NCBI GenBank assembly: GCA_002784245.1 | Contig: PFKL01000142.1 | Location: forward strand, 1-22,043 | Length of the DNA: 22,043 bases | Direction: 5' to 3' | Origin: Comamonadaceae bacterium CG_4_10_14_3_um_filter_60_75 | GTDB taxonomy: Bacteria > Pseudomonadota > Gammaproteobacteria > Burkholderiales > Burkholderiaceae_C | Part shown: one piece after another, positions 14,608-21,650 of the stretch | Position numbering within the stretch: the first letter of the stretch is position 1 | How the letters are laid out: each line of letters starts with the position of its first letter | Notes under the pieces: generated by a model | What the model saw: only the letters and a program-made list of their open reading frames with translations | Database searches by the model: none | Told to the model about the DNA's origin: nothing | Position numbers and translations under genes: made by a program

Positions 14608-15915
14608 ATGAACACTTCCCAAACACTTCTGATACGCGGCGGACGGGTTATCGATCCTGCCAGTGGTTTTGATGAAAAAGCCGATCTGGCCCTTGCCAAT
14701 GGCGCGGTAGTAGCTATCAAAAACATACCGAGTGGCTTTGTCCCAACGCTGACACTTGACGCCACCGGCTGTTTGGTGCTTCCCGGCCTGGTTGACCTGG
14801 CGGTGCGGCTGCGCGAACCCGGCTACGAGCACGCGCGCATGCTCGAGTCTGAAATGGCAGCGGCCATGGCTGGTGGCGTCACCAGCCTGGTGTGCCAGCC
14901 CGATACCGACCCGGTGCTCGACGAGTCGGGCTTGGTCGAGATGCTGCGTTTTCGCGCCGAGAAGCTGCAGCAGGCGCGCGTCTATCCGCTTGGCGCGCTG
15001 ACGCAGGGGCTCAAGGGCGACGTGCTCAGCGAAATGGTCGAACTCACCGAAGCGGGCTGTGTGGCCTTCAGCCAGGCCGAAGTAGCGCTGGCCAATACCC
15101 AGGTGGTGCAGCGCGCGTTGCAATACGCCAGCACCTTTGGCTACGCGGTGTGGCTGCGCCCGCAGGACGCGTACCTGGGAACGGGTGTGGCCGCCAGCGG
15201 CGCACTGGCCACCCGCATGGGGCTCTCAGGCGTGCCGGTAATGGCCGAGACGATTGCCATGCACACCATTTTTGAACTGATGCGTGCCACCGGTGCGCGC
15301 GTGCACCTGTGCCGTATCAGCAGCGCCGCCGGGGTGGAACTGGTACGTCAGGCCAAGGCCGATGGCCTGAAGCTGTCCTGCGACGTCAGCATCAACTCCT
15401 TGCACCTGACCGACACCGATGTGGGTTACTTTGACAGCCGCGCCCGCTTGAACCCGCCACTGCGCCAGCAACGCGACCGCGACGCGCTACGTGCAGGTCT
15501 GGCCGACGGCACGATCGACGCGCTGGTGTCAGACCACACGCCGGTGGATGACGACGCCAAGGCCTTGCCATTTGCCCAAAGCGAGCCCGGTGCGACCGGG
15601 CTGGAGCTGCTGCTGAGCCTGGCCTACAAGTGGCATCAGGACAGCGGTGTGGATTTGCAACGCGCCTTGTCCACCGTGACCTGTGCCCCCGCTGCTGTGC
15701 TGGGCAATGCGATCGGCACGCGCCAGGGGCGCACCGGGCATCTGGCCGTGGGTGGCCTGGGCGACGTGTGCGTGTTTGACCCGGCAGCGGCCTGGACAGT
15801 CCAGGCCGATACGCTTCGCAGCCAGGGCAAGCACACGCCTTTTTCGGGCTATGAGTTGCCCGGGCATGTGCGCTACACGCTGGTGGGCGGGCGGGTTGTT
15901 TACCAGGCCGTGTGA
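14608..15915 (+). CDS. pyrC': PyrC', dihydroorotase-like subunit, probably catalytically inactive
   Basis: This amidohydrolase-fold protein is of the PyrC' (PyrX) type, which in Pseudomonas is an inactive dihydroorotase homologue needed to assemble dodecameric aspartate carbamoyltransferase. The 435-residue sequence has the N-terminal composite domain, then CLVLPGLVDLAVRLREPG. Active enzymes have the metal motif D-x-H-x-H-L-R at this spot; here the histidine positions are A65 and R67. The later metal-site and substrate regions are also altered (CDVSINSLHLTD instead of a PHH-type motif), while LNPPLRQQRDRDALRAGLAD and DALVSDHTP keep the family pattern. Loss of the HxH pair predicts no activity, so a real pyrC should exist elsewhere in the genome. 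It follows pyrB by 25 bp without a clear Shine-Dalgarno and converges on cbbO with a 9-bp gap. Confidence 0.92.
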   Translation: MNTSQTLLIRGGRVIDPASGFDEKADLALANGAVVAIKNIPSGFVPTLTLDATGCLVLPGLVDLAVRLREPGYEHARMLESEMAAAMAGGVTSLVCQPDTDPVLDESGLVEMLRFRAEKLQQARVYPLGALTQGLKGDVLSEMVELTEAGCVAFSQAEVALANTQVVQRALQYASTFGYAVWLRPQDAYLGTGVAASGALATRMGLSGVPVMAETIAMHTIFELMRATGARVHLCRISSAAGVELVRQAKADGLKLSCDVSINSLHLTDTDVGYFDSRARLNPPLRQQRDRDALRAGLADGTIDALVSDHTPVDDDAKALPFAQSEPGATGLELLLSLAYKWHQDSGVDLQRALSTVTCAPAAVLGNAIGTRQGRTGHLAVGGLGDVCVFDPAAAWTVQADTLRSQGKHTPFSGYELPGHVRYTLVGGRVVYQAV

Positions 15916-15924
15916 GAGGGCCCG

Positions 15925-18180
15925 TTAGCGTGTCAACGCCATGAACAGCCTTGGCAATTGCTCGGGCAAGCGGGCAATGTTATCGATGACGGTGTAGCGC
16001 TGGCCAAAGATGGTGCTCACGTAGGCGTCCGCTGATGCATCCAGGTTGATGCAGTAGCTAAATATCCCCTGGTGGTCGAGTTCCTTGACGGCTTCCTTGG
16101 CGTCTTCAATCAACAGCTGCTCGTCTTTGACGTCGATGTCGGCCGGTTGGCCGTCGGTGAGCACCAAGAGCAGCTTTTTGTCCGCTGCCTGGCTGACCAG
16201 TGAGTGCGCCGCATGGCGCAGCGCCGCGCCCATGCGGGTGCTGTACGCGGCTTGCATTGCCGCCAAACGTGCCTTGACGGTGTCGTTCCAGGGCTCATTG
16301 AACCCTTTGAGGTGCAGGTAACGCACATCGTGGCGGGTGTTGGAATGAAAGCCGGCGATGGCCAGCGGGTCACCGAGTTGCTGCACCGCCCAGGCCAGCA
16401 GCGACACCGCTTCCTGACTGAGTTGCAGCACCGTTTGCTGTGCGCCGCGCGCCTTTTCATTGAGCGATTCGGACAAGTCCAGCAGCAGTGTGGTGGCGAT
16501 GCTGCGGCCGTCGGTGGTGTGGCTCATGTTGACGCGCACGTCGGGCCGATTGCCGCTTTTCAGGTCGATCAGCGCGCGGATCGCTACGTCCAGGTCGAGT
16601 TCGCTGCCGTCCTCCTGAAAACGCAGGCGTACTTTGTCTTGCGGTTTGAGCAAATCCAGCAAACGCTTGAGCCGCTTGGAAAGCGCCGCGTGTTTGGCCA
16701 GCAGCGCGTCCACGTCGCCGGCGTTGCCGCTGGGGTGCAGGCGCTCATAGAGGCTGACCCAGTCAGGTCGCAGCGTCTGGCTGGTGTAGTCCCACTCGGG
16801 GTAATGGCGCGGTGGCAGCTTGGGGATTTCTTGCTCGGGTGGTGGCTGCGCGGGTGCGTCGCTTTCGTCGTCGTCCGGGCGTTCGTGAAAGCGCCACAGG
16901 TGCCGGTTGTCGTCGCGGTAGTCGACTTCGGTGTCGGCAAACCAGGTGTCGGGCAACTGGTCACTTTGCAGCCGGGTTTTACCCAGGTAACTCAGTGCCA
17001 AGCTGGCCATTTCGGCGGTGCTGGAAACGCTTTGCGCCAGCAGCGCCTGAAAACGCTGCACCCATTCCTGCAATTGCGGGCGATCAAAACGCGTGGGCGG
17101 CACCAGCAGCGCGCGCGACAGCATCGCCAGCCGGTGGCGCAGGCATGAATGGGTGGCCGGGTTGCAGGCGCCTTCCTTGGGGTCAGGGTGCAGCGCCGCG
17201 AAAATGCGGCGCAGCCCGGGGTACTGGCGCAACGCCAGCGACTCGACGCGGGCATCTTCAAAACATTCGATGGCCAGGCGCTGTGCCGGGCTGAAGTTGT
17301 CGGCAAAGATCGGGGTGCTCCAGCGCCGGTGTGCCGCCATGTGGGCCAGCGCCGCGCGGTAACGGTCCAGGCCGCTCACGCCAGCGCGTGCGTCGTACAC
17401 GTCGGGCAGGCGCATGCCATCGGCGTCAAAGTACGGCATGGGTACGCGCTGCACGTCAAACGTGGTGGCGTAGGGCACCAGCACGTCGCTCATTTGCCAT
17501 AGCGCGCGCAGGGTCAGGTCCAGCGCGCGGGTCTGATCCATTAACAGCGTGCCGTGGCGCTCGCGTTGCAGCACGGCGCGGCTGTCGGCGCCTTGCAGGC
17601 TGAAAAATTCGCGCTGCTGCTCGGGGTGGTGCGCGTAGTTGCGCATGCCATAGGTGACCCAGTTGGCCAGACCTTGCAGGCTGAGCACGTCCAGCAGTCG
17701 CGGTGCGGTCTCAAAAAATGTCGCCAGACTCGGGCTGGGGTAACTTTTGTGAATACCGTGGATCGAGGTACTGGTGCGGTCCATCAGTTGCAGGCTCAAG
17801 TCCAGGTAATGCTGCAACTGTGCGGGTGTCGGCAAGCGTCGGCTGACGGCGGCCAGGCTTTGCAGCAAGGGCACAATGGCTTTGCTGTTGGGCGATTTGT
17901 TGATGCGCTTGATGGCGACCATGACCGCGTCGAGCGTATCTTCTCCGACCAGCGTGGCGATGGTGGGCCATTCCTGCAAAAAGATCAGTACCGGCTCCGC
18001 GCCGCGGCCCATCTTGCCCAGAAAGCGGGCTTGTTCCAGAAAGTCTTCCAGTCCTTGCGCGCTCAATTTGACTGAGGCGTCGGCCATGCAATCGGCAAAG
18101 ATGCCGTCGATGGAGGCAAACGCGCAGGCCAACTGCGCACGCCAGGCTTGCAGTTGCTCCGGATCGGACGGATGGGCCAT
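15925..18180 (-). CDS. cbbO: CbbO, VWA-domain RuBisCO activase subunit
   Basis: CbbO recruits the CbbQ AAA+ ring to RuBisCO; the CbbQO complex releases inhibitory sugar phosphates from the active site. The 751-residue protein has a long helical N-terminal region (about 1-530) related to NorD/CbbO proteins and a C-terminal von Willebrand A domain. The metal-ion (MIDAS) motif D568-L-S570-E-S572 is seen in TLLLDLSESLNEKARG, and the domain continues with LAIAGFHSNTRHDVRYLHLK and LLLVLTDGQPADIDVKD. This size and layout match CbbO. The ATG at 18180 lies 21 bp after cbbQ. Its upstream region has no Shine-Dalgarno; the transcript instead reads CACCTCCTG there. It is the last gene of the cbb operon. 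Confidence 0.94.
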   Translation of the reverse strand: MAHPSDPEQLQAWRAQLACAFASIDGIFADCMADASVKLSAQGLEDFLEQARFLGKMGRGAEPVLIFLQEWPTIATLVGEDTLDAVMVAIKRINKSPNSKAIVPLLQSLAAVSRRLPTPAQLQHYLDLSLQLMDRTSTSIHGIHKSYPSPSLATFFETAPRLLDVLSLQGLANWVTYGMRNYAHHPEQQREFFSLQGADSRAVLQRERHGTLLMDQTRALDLTLRALWQMSDVLVPYATTFDVQRVPMPYFDADGMRLPDVYDARAGVSGLDRYRAALAHMAAHRRWSTPIFADNFSPAQRLAIECFEDARVESLALRQYPGLRRIFAALHPDPKEGACNPATHSCLRHRLAMLSRALLVPPTRFDRPQLQEWVQRFQALLAQSVSSTAEMASLALSYLGKTRLQSDQLPDTWFADTEVDYRDDNRHLWRFHERPDDDESDAPAQPPPEQEIPKLPPRHYPEWDYTSQTLRPDWVSLYERLHPSGNAGDVDALLAKHAALSKRLKRLLDLLKPQDKVRLRFQEDGSELDLDVAIRALIDLKSGNRPDVRVNMSHTTDGRSIATTLLLDLSESLNEKARGAQQTVLQLSQEAVSLLAWAVQQLGDPLAIAGFHSNTRHDVRYLHLKGFNEPWNDTVKARLAAMQAAYSTRMGAALRHAAHSLVSQAADKKLLLVLTDGQPADIDVKDEQLLIEDAKEAVKELDHQGIFSYCINLDASADAYVSTIFGQRYTVIDNIARLPEQLPRLFMALTR

Positions 18181-18201
18181 CAGCAGGAGGTGTTGCGCGG
18201 G

Positions 18202-19014
18202 TCAGGCGTCGCCAAAGACTGCATCAATGGCGTGGTCAAGTGTGGCGCGAATGTCGGCGTCGTCGGTGATCGGGCGCACCAGTGCCATGCGGCAGGCATC
18301 CAGCGGGTCAACCTCGGCTTTGATGAGCGTGGCGGCGTACACCAGTAGCCGGGTGGAGATGCCTTCGTCCAGGCCATGACCCTTGAGCGCGCGCGCTGCG
18401 GTGCCGACCTTGACCAGCCGCACCGCATCGGCCAGGTTTACACCGGTTTCGGTAGCGATGATGGATGCTTCCAAGTCTGCAGCAGGGTATTCAAAGTCAA
18501 AGCCGACAAAACGCTGTTTGGTGCTTTGTTTCAGGTCTTTCATCAGGCTTTGGTAGCCGGGGTTGTAAGAAATGACCAGCTGAAAGTCGGGGTGCGCCTG
18601 GATCAACTCGCCTTTTTTGTCCAAAGGCAGTTGCCGCCGGTGGTCGGTCAGCGGGTGGATGACGACGGTGGTGTCTTGCCGCGCTTCGACGATTTCGTCC
18701 AGGTAGCAGATGGCGCCGATGCGCGCGGCGGTGGCCAACGGGCCGTCAAGCCAGCGGGTGCCGTTGGCTTCCAATAAGTAGCGGCCAACCAGGTCAGAGG
18801 CGGTCATGTCTTCGTTGCAGGCCACGGTGATCAGCGGCTTGCCGAGTTTGAAGGCCATGTATTCGACAAAGCGTGACTTGCCGCAACCGGTGGGGCCTTT
18901 GACCATGACCGGCAGCTTGGCGTTGTACGCCGCCTCGTACAGCGCGACCTCGTTGCTTTGTTGCTGGTAGAACGGCGCTTGGGTGATGCGGTAGGTTTCA
19001 GCTTTGTCGCTCAT
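18202..19014 (-). CDS. cbbQ: CbbQ, MoxR-type AAA+ ATPase, RuBisCO activase motor
   Basis: This hexameric ATPase works with CbbO to reactivate inhibited RuBisCO. The 270-residue protein carries Walker A GPTGCGKS at residues 40-47, preceded by KLPVMVK, a Walker B-like AICYLDE at about 101-107, and further AAA+ segments LVISYNPGYQ (sensor 1) and EGISTRLLVYAA. ACNEDMTASDLVGRYLLE and FDFEYPAADLEASI are typical of CbbQ/NorQ. I chose the ATG at 19014 because an AGGTGG site lies 5 bases upstream and the protein then starts MSDKAETYRI, the normal family N-terminus. The frame is open to 19242, but that extension would overlap the cbbM end. cbbM ends 25 bp upstream and cbbO begins 21 bp downstream. NorQ is excluded by the RuBisCO context. 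Confidence 0.95.
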   Translation of the reverse strand: MSDKAETYRITQAPFYQQQSNEVALYEAAYNAKLPVMVKGPTGCGKSRFVEYMAFKLGKPLITVACNEDMTASDLVGRYLLEANGTRWLDGPLATAARIGAICYLDEIVEARQDTTVVIHPLTDHRRQLPLDKKGELIQAHPDFQLVISYNPGYQSLMKDLKQSTKQRFVGFDFEYPAADLEASIIATETGVNLADAVRLVKVGTAARALKGHGLDEGISTRLLVYAATLIKAEVDPLDACRMALVRPITDDADIRATLDHAIDAVFGDA

Positions 19015-19039
19015 GGGGGCCACCTGGTTGCGCGGTCGC

Positions 19040-20419
19040 TTACTTGTGCACACCCAGCTTTTCGCGCCAGCCCGGGAACAACAAGTCGGCGTCTTTCGGG
19101 AACGACTCAAACGCGCGGGCAAATTCCTTGTGCTCTTTGGCCCATTCGATCGGGTCGGCACCGGCTTTCCAGCACTCATACGACTGGCGCAGTGATACCG
19201 CGCCGGCCGCGGGTGAGTCAATGTGGCCGTAAGCGCCGCCACCAGCGGTGTTGATCACGTTGCCGTGGCCCAGGTTCTTGAAGAAGCCCGGCAGGCGTAG
19301 CGCGTTCATGCCGCCCGAGATGATCGGGGTGGTGGGCTTCAAGCCGTACCATTTTTGGAAATAAACCGGCCCTTGGCACTCGTCGCGCTCGATCATGTAG
19401 GCAATGACCTTGTCGTCGCCTTCGCCCTCCATCTTGCCGTAGCCCATGGTGCCAACGTGAATGCCGCTGGCGCCTTGCAGCCGCGCCATCTTGGCCAGCA
19501 CAAAAGCGGTGTAGCCGCGCTTGGCGCTGGGGCTGGTGATCATGCCGTGGCCGGCGCGGTGGTAATGCAGGTATTGGTTGGGGTATTGACGGCGGGCGGT
19601 GGTGATCATGCCGGGGCCGCCGACAAAGCCGTCAACCAAAAAGGCCAGTTTGTCAGCGTCCGGGCCAAAAGTTTCCAGCGCAAAGTCAGCACGGGCGCAC
19701 ATCTCAAAATGGTCGTCGGCGGTGATGTTCATCGAGAACAGCTTGGCCTGGCCGGTTTCGTCCTGGGCGCGTTTCAGAGAGTCGTACACCAGCGGCAGCA
19801 CCTTTTTGATGGGCGCAAACACCTGGTTGCCTTGCGGCTCGTCGTTCTTGATGAAGTCGCCACCCAGCCAGAACTGGTAGGCGGCTTGAGCAAACGGCTC
19901 GGGGCGCAGACCCAGCTTGGGCTTGATGATGGTGCCGGCAATGTAGCCGCCGTCTTTCACCGGGCGACCCAGAATGCGCCACAGGTCGGTGATGTCTTTG
20001 GCCGGGCCGTCATACATTTGCACCACGCGCGGGGGCATGTAAAAGTCGATCATCTTGGCATGCTTGATGTCGCCCATGCCCTGGTTGTTGCCAATCGTCA
20101 GCGTCAAAAACGACACCAGCATGAAGCGGCCGTCGAGCACGTTGCGGTCAAACAGTTCCAGCGGAAACGCGATGCGCATGTCCTCGGTGGCTTCGTCGAT
20201 GTAGTACACCAGCGCGTCGACACCGCGGGTGAAGTCGTCGGTGGTGGACACTTCGACATTGGTGCCGGTGGAAGACTCGGCGGCAAAGTGGGCTGCCGCC
20301 TCCAGGTAGCCCAAGCCGGTTTTTGGGGCCATTTTGTAGGCGACCAGGATGTGGTTGCCAGCGGCAATCAGGTCTTCTTCCTTGAGGCTCAGGTCAGCGT
20401 ATCGGTTGGATTGATCCAT
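19040..20419 (-). CDS. cbbM: Form II ribulose-1,5-bisphosphate carboxylase/oxygenase
   Basis: This homodimeric form II RuBisCO fixes CO2 onto ribulose bisphosphate in the Calvin cycle. The 459-residue protein lines up with the Rhodospirillum rubrum enzyme at its key positions: K166 in GTIIKPKLGLRPE, the carbamylated K191 in GGDFIKNDEPQGNQ with D193 and E194, H287 in YLHYHRAGHG, and loop-6 K329 in GTMGYGKMEG. SGGMNALRLPG and NTAGGGAYGHID form the phosphate sites. No rbcS or carboxysome gene is present. The ATG at 20419 has GGAG 7 bases upstream. A promoter and two CbbR-like operators lie immediately upstream. All catalytic residues are intact, so activity is expected, with the low CO2 specificity typical of form II. 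Confidence 0.98.
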   Translation of the reverse strand: MDQSNRYADLSLKEEDLIAAGNHILVAYKMAPKTGLGYLEAAAHFAAESSTGTNVEVSTTDDFTRGVDALVYYIDEATEDMRIAFPLELFDRNVLDGRFMLVSFLTLTIGNNQGMGDIKHAKMIDFYMPPRVVQMYDGPAKDITDLWRILGRPVKDGGYIAGTIIKPKLGLRPEPFAQAAYQFWLGGDFIKNDEPQGNQVFAPIKKVLPLVYDSLKRAQDETGQAKLFSMNITADDHFEMCARADFALETFGPDADKLAFLVDGFVGGPGMITTARRQYPNQYLHYHRAGHGMITSPSAKRGYTAFVLAKMARLQGASGIHVGTMGYGKMEGEGDDKVIAYMIERDECQGPVYFQKWYGLKPTTPIISGGMNALRLPGFFKNLGHGNVINTAGGGAYGHIDSPAAGAVSLRQSYECWKAGADPIEWAKEHKEFARAFESFPKDADLLFPGWREKLGVHK

Positions 20420-20454
20420 GGGTTGTCTCCGGTTGTGGTGATGCGATGGGCTGA

Positions 20455-20483
20455 ACTATAGGCACGCTTATTCATCATGAAAA
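20455..20483 (-). promoter_or_regulatory. Putative sigma-70 promoter of the cbbMQO operon
   Basis: Read on the - strand, TTTTCA (20483-20478; 4 of 6 matches to the -35 consensus), a 17-bp spacer and TATAGT (20460-20455; 5 of 6 to the -10) form a well-spaced promoter. The predicted start near 20448 gives a leader of about 29 bases containing the GGAG Shine-Dalgarno. The poor -35 suits an activator-dependent promoter. Confidence 0.6.
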
Positions 20484-20484
20484 T

Positions 20485-20497
20485 TCAAATAAATTGA
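20485..20497. promoter_or_regulatory. Putative CbbR activation site
   Basis: TCAA-ATAAA-TTGA is a perfect palindrome of the form TNA-N7-TNA expected for the LysR-type regulator CbbR. It spans about -37 to -49 relative to the predicted cbbM start, next to the -35, where the activation-binding site of such regulators normally lies. The function is inferred. Confidence 0.5.
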
Positions 20498-20504
20498 TTT
20501 TTAA

Positions 20505-20520
20505 ATCAGATTTAACTGAT
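20505..20520. promoter_or_regulatory. Putative CbbR recognition site
   Basis: ATCAG-ATTTAA-CTGAT is a perfect inverted repeat with TNA-N8-TNA inside it. It covers about -57 to -72, centred near -65, the usual recognition site of LysR-type regulators. Its centre is about 21.5 bp (two helical turns) from that of the other site. A further imperfect palindrome, ATGATT-ccgaa-AATCAT, lies at 20529-20545. Confidence 0.55.
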
Positions 20521-20564
20521 GATTGTTGATGATTCCGAAAATCATGACAGAGCTTCCCGTCATT

Positions 20565-20735
20565 GCGGGTGCGATTCAAAACAGTGAGGATGAGATGCTG
20601 GGCCAATGCAGACAGGGCGGTAGTTGATGAATCAGCCGGGCGGTGCGCTTTGCTACGTGTCACCCGGTCGCTGTGCCGGGTTTAGCGTCATGTGGTGATT
20701 TCTCGAGAGACCACCTCACTTTGAATCGCACCCGC
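20565..20735. repeat. 171-bp segment bounded by 22-bp inverted repeats
   Basis: The left arm is GCGGGTGCGATTCAAA-aca-GTGAGG (20565-20589). The right arm is CCTCAC-TTTGAATCGCACCCGC (20714-20735), its reverse complement apart from the 3-base insertion. The 124 bases between hold two hairpins: ACCCGG...CCGGGT (20662-20681) and GTGGT...ACCAC (20692-20714) around a TCTCGAGA palindrome. No reading frame inside looks coding. No obvious target duplication flanks it. It could be a small mobile repeat, a paired operator or a structured RNA. Confidence 0.55.
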
Positions 20736-20811
20736 CGTGGCGAACCTGCAGCAAATTTAAAAGACAATCAGGCTTCTGTTGCTATTTGTTTGCTAGAAAA
20801 AGGAGTCTCTC
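20736..20811 (+). promoter_or_regulatory. Leader region of the ParA-type gene
   Basis: AAGGAG at 20800-20805 is a strong Shine-Dalgarno 6 bases before the ATG at 20812. TTTAAA (20756-20761) is a possible -10, but no good -35 accompanies it. The stretch from about 20765 to 20795 vaguely resembles a decayed copy of the repeat seen in ruvX. No open frame is present. Confidence 0.35.
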
Positions 20812-21579
20812 ATGCCGATCGTCGTGTTCAATCAAAAAGGGGGCGTTGGCAAGTCCACCATCACCTGCAATCTGGCCGCCATCAGCGCCAGCCAGGGCTT
20901 GCGCACGCTGGTCATTGACCTCGACCCGCAAGGCAATTCCACCAGCTACCTGCTGGGTGCTTTTGCCACCAAAGACCAACCCACCGCCGCCGATTTTTTT
21001 GAGCAAACGCTGAGCTATAGCTTTCGCACTGTGGCGCCAACCGAATATGTGGTGGAAACACCGTTTGAGAATCTCGACCTGATGCCCTCAAGCCCGGCGC
21101 TCAACGAGCTTGTTGTCAAGCTCGAGTCGCGGCAAAAAATCTACAAGCTGCGCGAGGCGCTCAAGCAGTTGGCCGATACCTACGACCGCATTTACATCGA
21201 TACCGCACCGGCGCTGAACTTTTACACCCGGGCTGCGCTGATTGGCGCCACCGGTTGCCTGATCCCGTTTGATTGCGACAGCTTTTCGCGCCAGGCGCTT
21301 TACGCGCTGCTGGAAAACGTCAACGAAATCCGTGCCGACCACAACCCCGAACTGCAAGTCGACGGCATTGTCGTCAACCAGTTCCAGCCGCGCGCTAACC
21401 TGCCGCAGCGCATGGTGGCCGAACTCATTGAAGAAGGCTTGCCGGTGCTGCAACCCTACCTGCCGTCGTCAGTGCGCATCCGCGAGTCGCACGAGCAGTC
21501 GCGCCCGATGATTTACCTCGACCCCAGCCACAAGATCACGCTGGCACTGGTGGAGCTGCACAACGGGCTGCGCGCCTGA
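20812..21579 (+). CDS. Orphan ParA-family ATPase
   Basis: This is a deviant-Walker ATPase of the ParA/MinD/Soj superfamily, which uses ATP-driven DNA or surface gradients to position cargo (plasmids, chromosome origins, protein clusters). The 255-residue protein starts MPIVVFNQKGGVGKSTITCN, with signature lysine K9 and P-loop K14. The A' motif is LVIDLDPQGNST (D36, D38), with IYIDTAPALNFYTRAAL (Walker B region) and VDGIVVNQFQPRANLPQRMV later. It lacks the N-terminal helix-turn-helix of type Ia plasmid ParA. No ParB, McdB or PpfA partner gene follows within the window; the next gene is on the opposite strand. A strong AAGGAG supports the ATG at 20812. The cargo is unknown. Proximity to cbbM may be chance. 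Confidence 0.88.
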   Translation: MPIVVFNQKGGVGKSTITCNLAAISASQGLRTLVIDLDPQGNSTSYLLGAFATKDQPTAADFFEQTLSYSFRTVAPTEYVVETPFENLDLMPSSPALNELVVKLESRQKIYKLREALKQLADTYDRIYIDTAPALNFYTRAALIGATGCLIPFDCDSFSRQALYALLENVNEIRADHNPELQVDGIVVNQFQPRANLPQRMVAELIEEGLPVLQPYLPSSVRIRESHEQSRPMIYLDPSHKITLALVELHNGLRA

Positions 21580-21580
21580 T

Positions 21581-21624
21581 GGCGACGGCGGCCAGCGGGG
21601 TGGCCTGTCAGTTGTGCCGTCGTC
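21581..21624. terminator. Nested hairpin between two convergent genes, possible terminator
   Basis: An inner stem GGCCA-gcgggg-TGGCC (21590-21605) sits inside an outer stem GGCGACGGC (21581-21589) pairing with GCCGTCGTC (21616-21624) with one weak position. No clear T-run follows on either strand, so this is at best a Rho-assisted or weak bidirectional terminator. Confidence 0.3.
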
Positions 21625-21650
21625 GGCGTGATTCTTTGTGCAGGCCTGCC

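Noticed and set aside
14705..14730. Sequence GTAGTAGCTATCAAAAACAT in pyrC' that resembles part of the ruvX repeat
   Set aside because: The encoded residues (AVVAIKNI) align without a length change to the normal family pattern, and the palindromic half of the repeat is missing, so chance similarity is likelier.
13026..14765. 579-codon open frame on the - strand opposite pyrR-pyrB
   Set aside because: It is the antisense of conserved pyr genes and lacks recognisable domains; its composition follows the third-codon bias of the real genes.
16204..17148. 314-codon open frame on the + strand opposite cbbO
   Set aside because: It mirrors cbbO codon bias, has no ribosome site or motif, and cbbO itself is clearly recognised.
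19015..19242. Longer cbbQ frame starting at 19242
   Set aside because: It would overlap the 3' end of cbbM by about 200 bases and encodes a non-family Arg/Pro/Ser-rich stretch; the ATG at 19014 has a good ribosome site.
20475..20735. A cbbR remnant in the cbbM upstream region
   Set aside because: Neither strand gives a helix-turn-helix or other LysR-like stretch; the 62-codon frame on the - strand at 20475-20663 has no resemblance to CbbR.
20812..21579. Assigning the ParA gene as McdA (carboxysome positioning)
   Set aside because: No McdB, carboxysome shell gene or form I RuBisCO is in the window; form II enzymes are usually not packaged.
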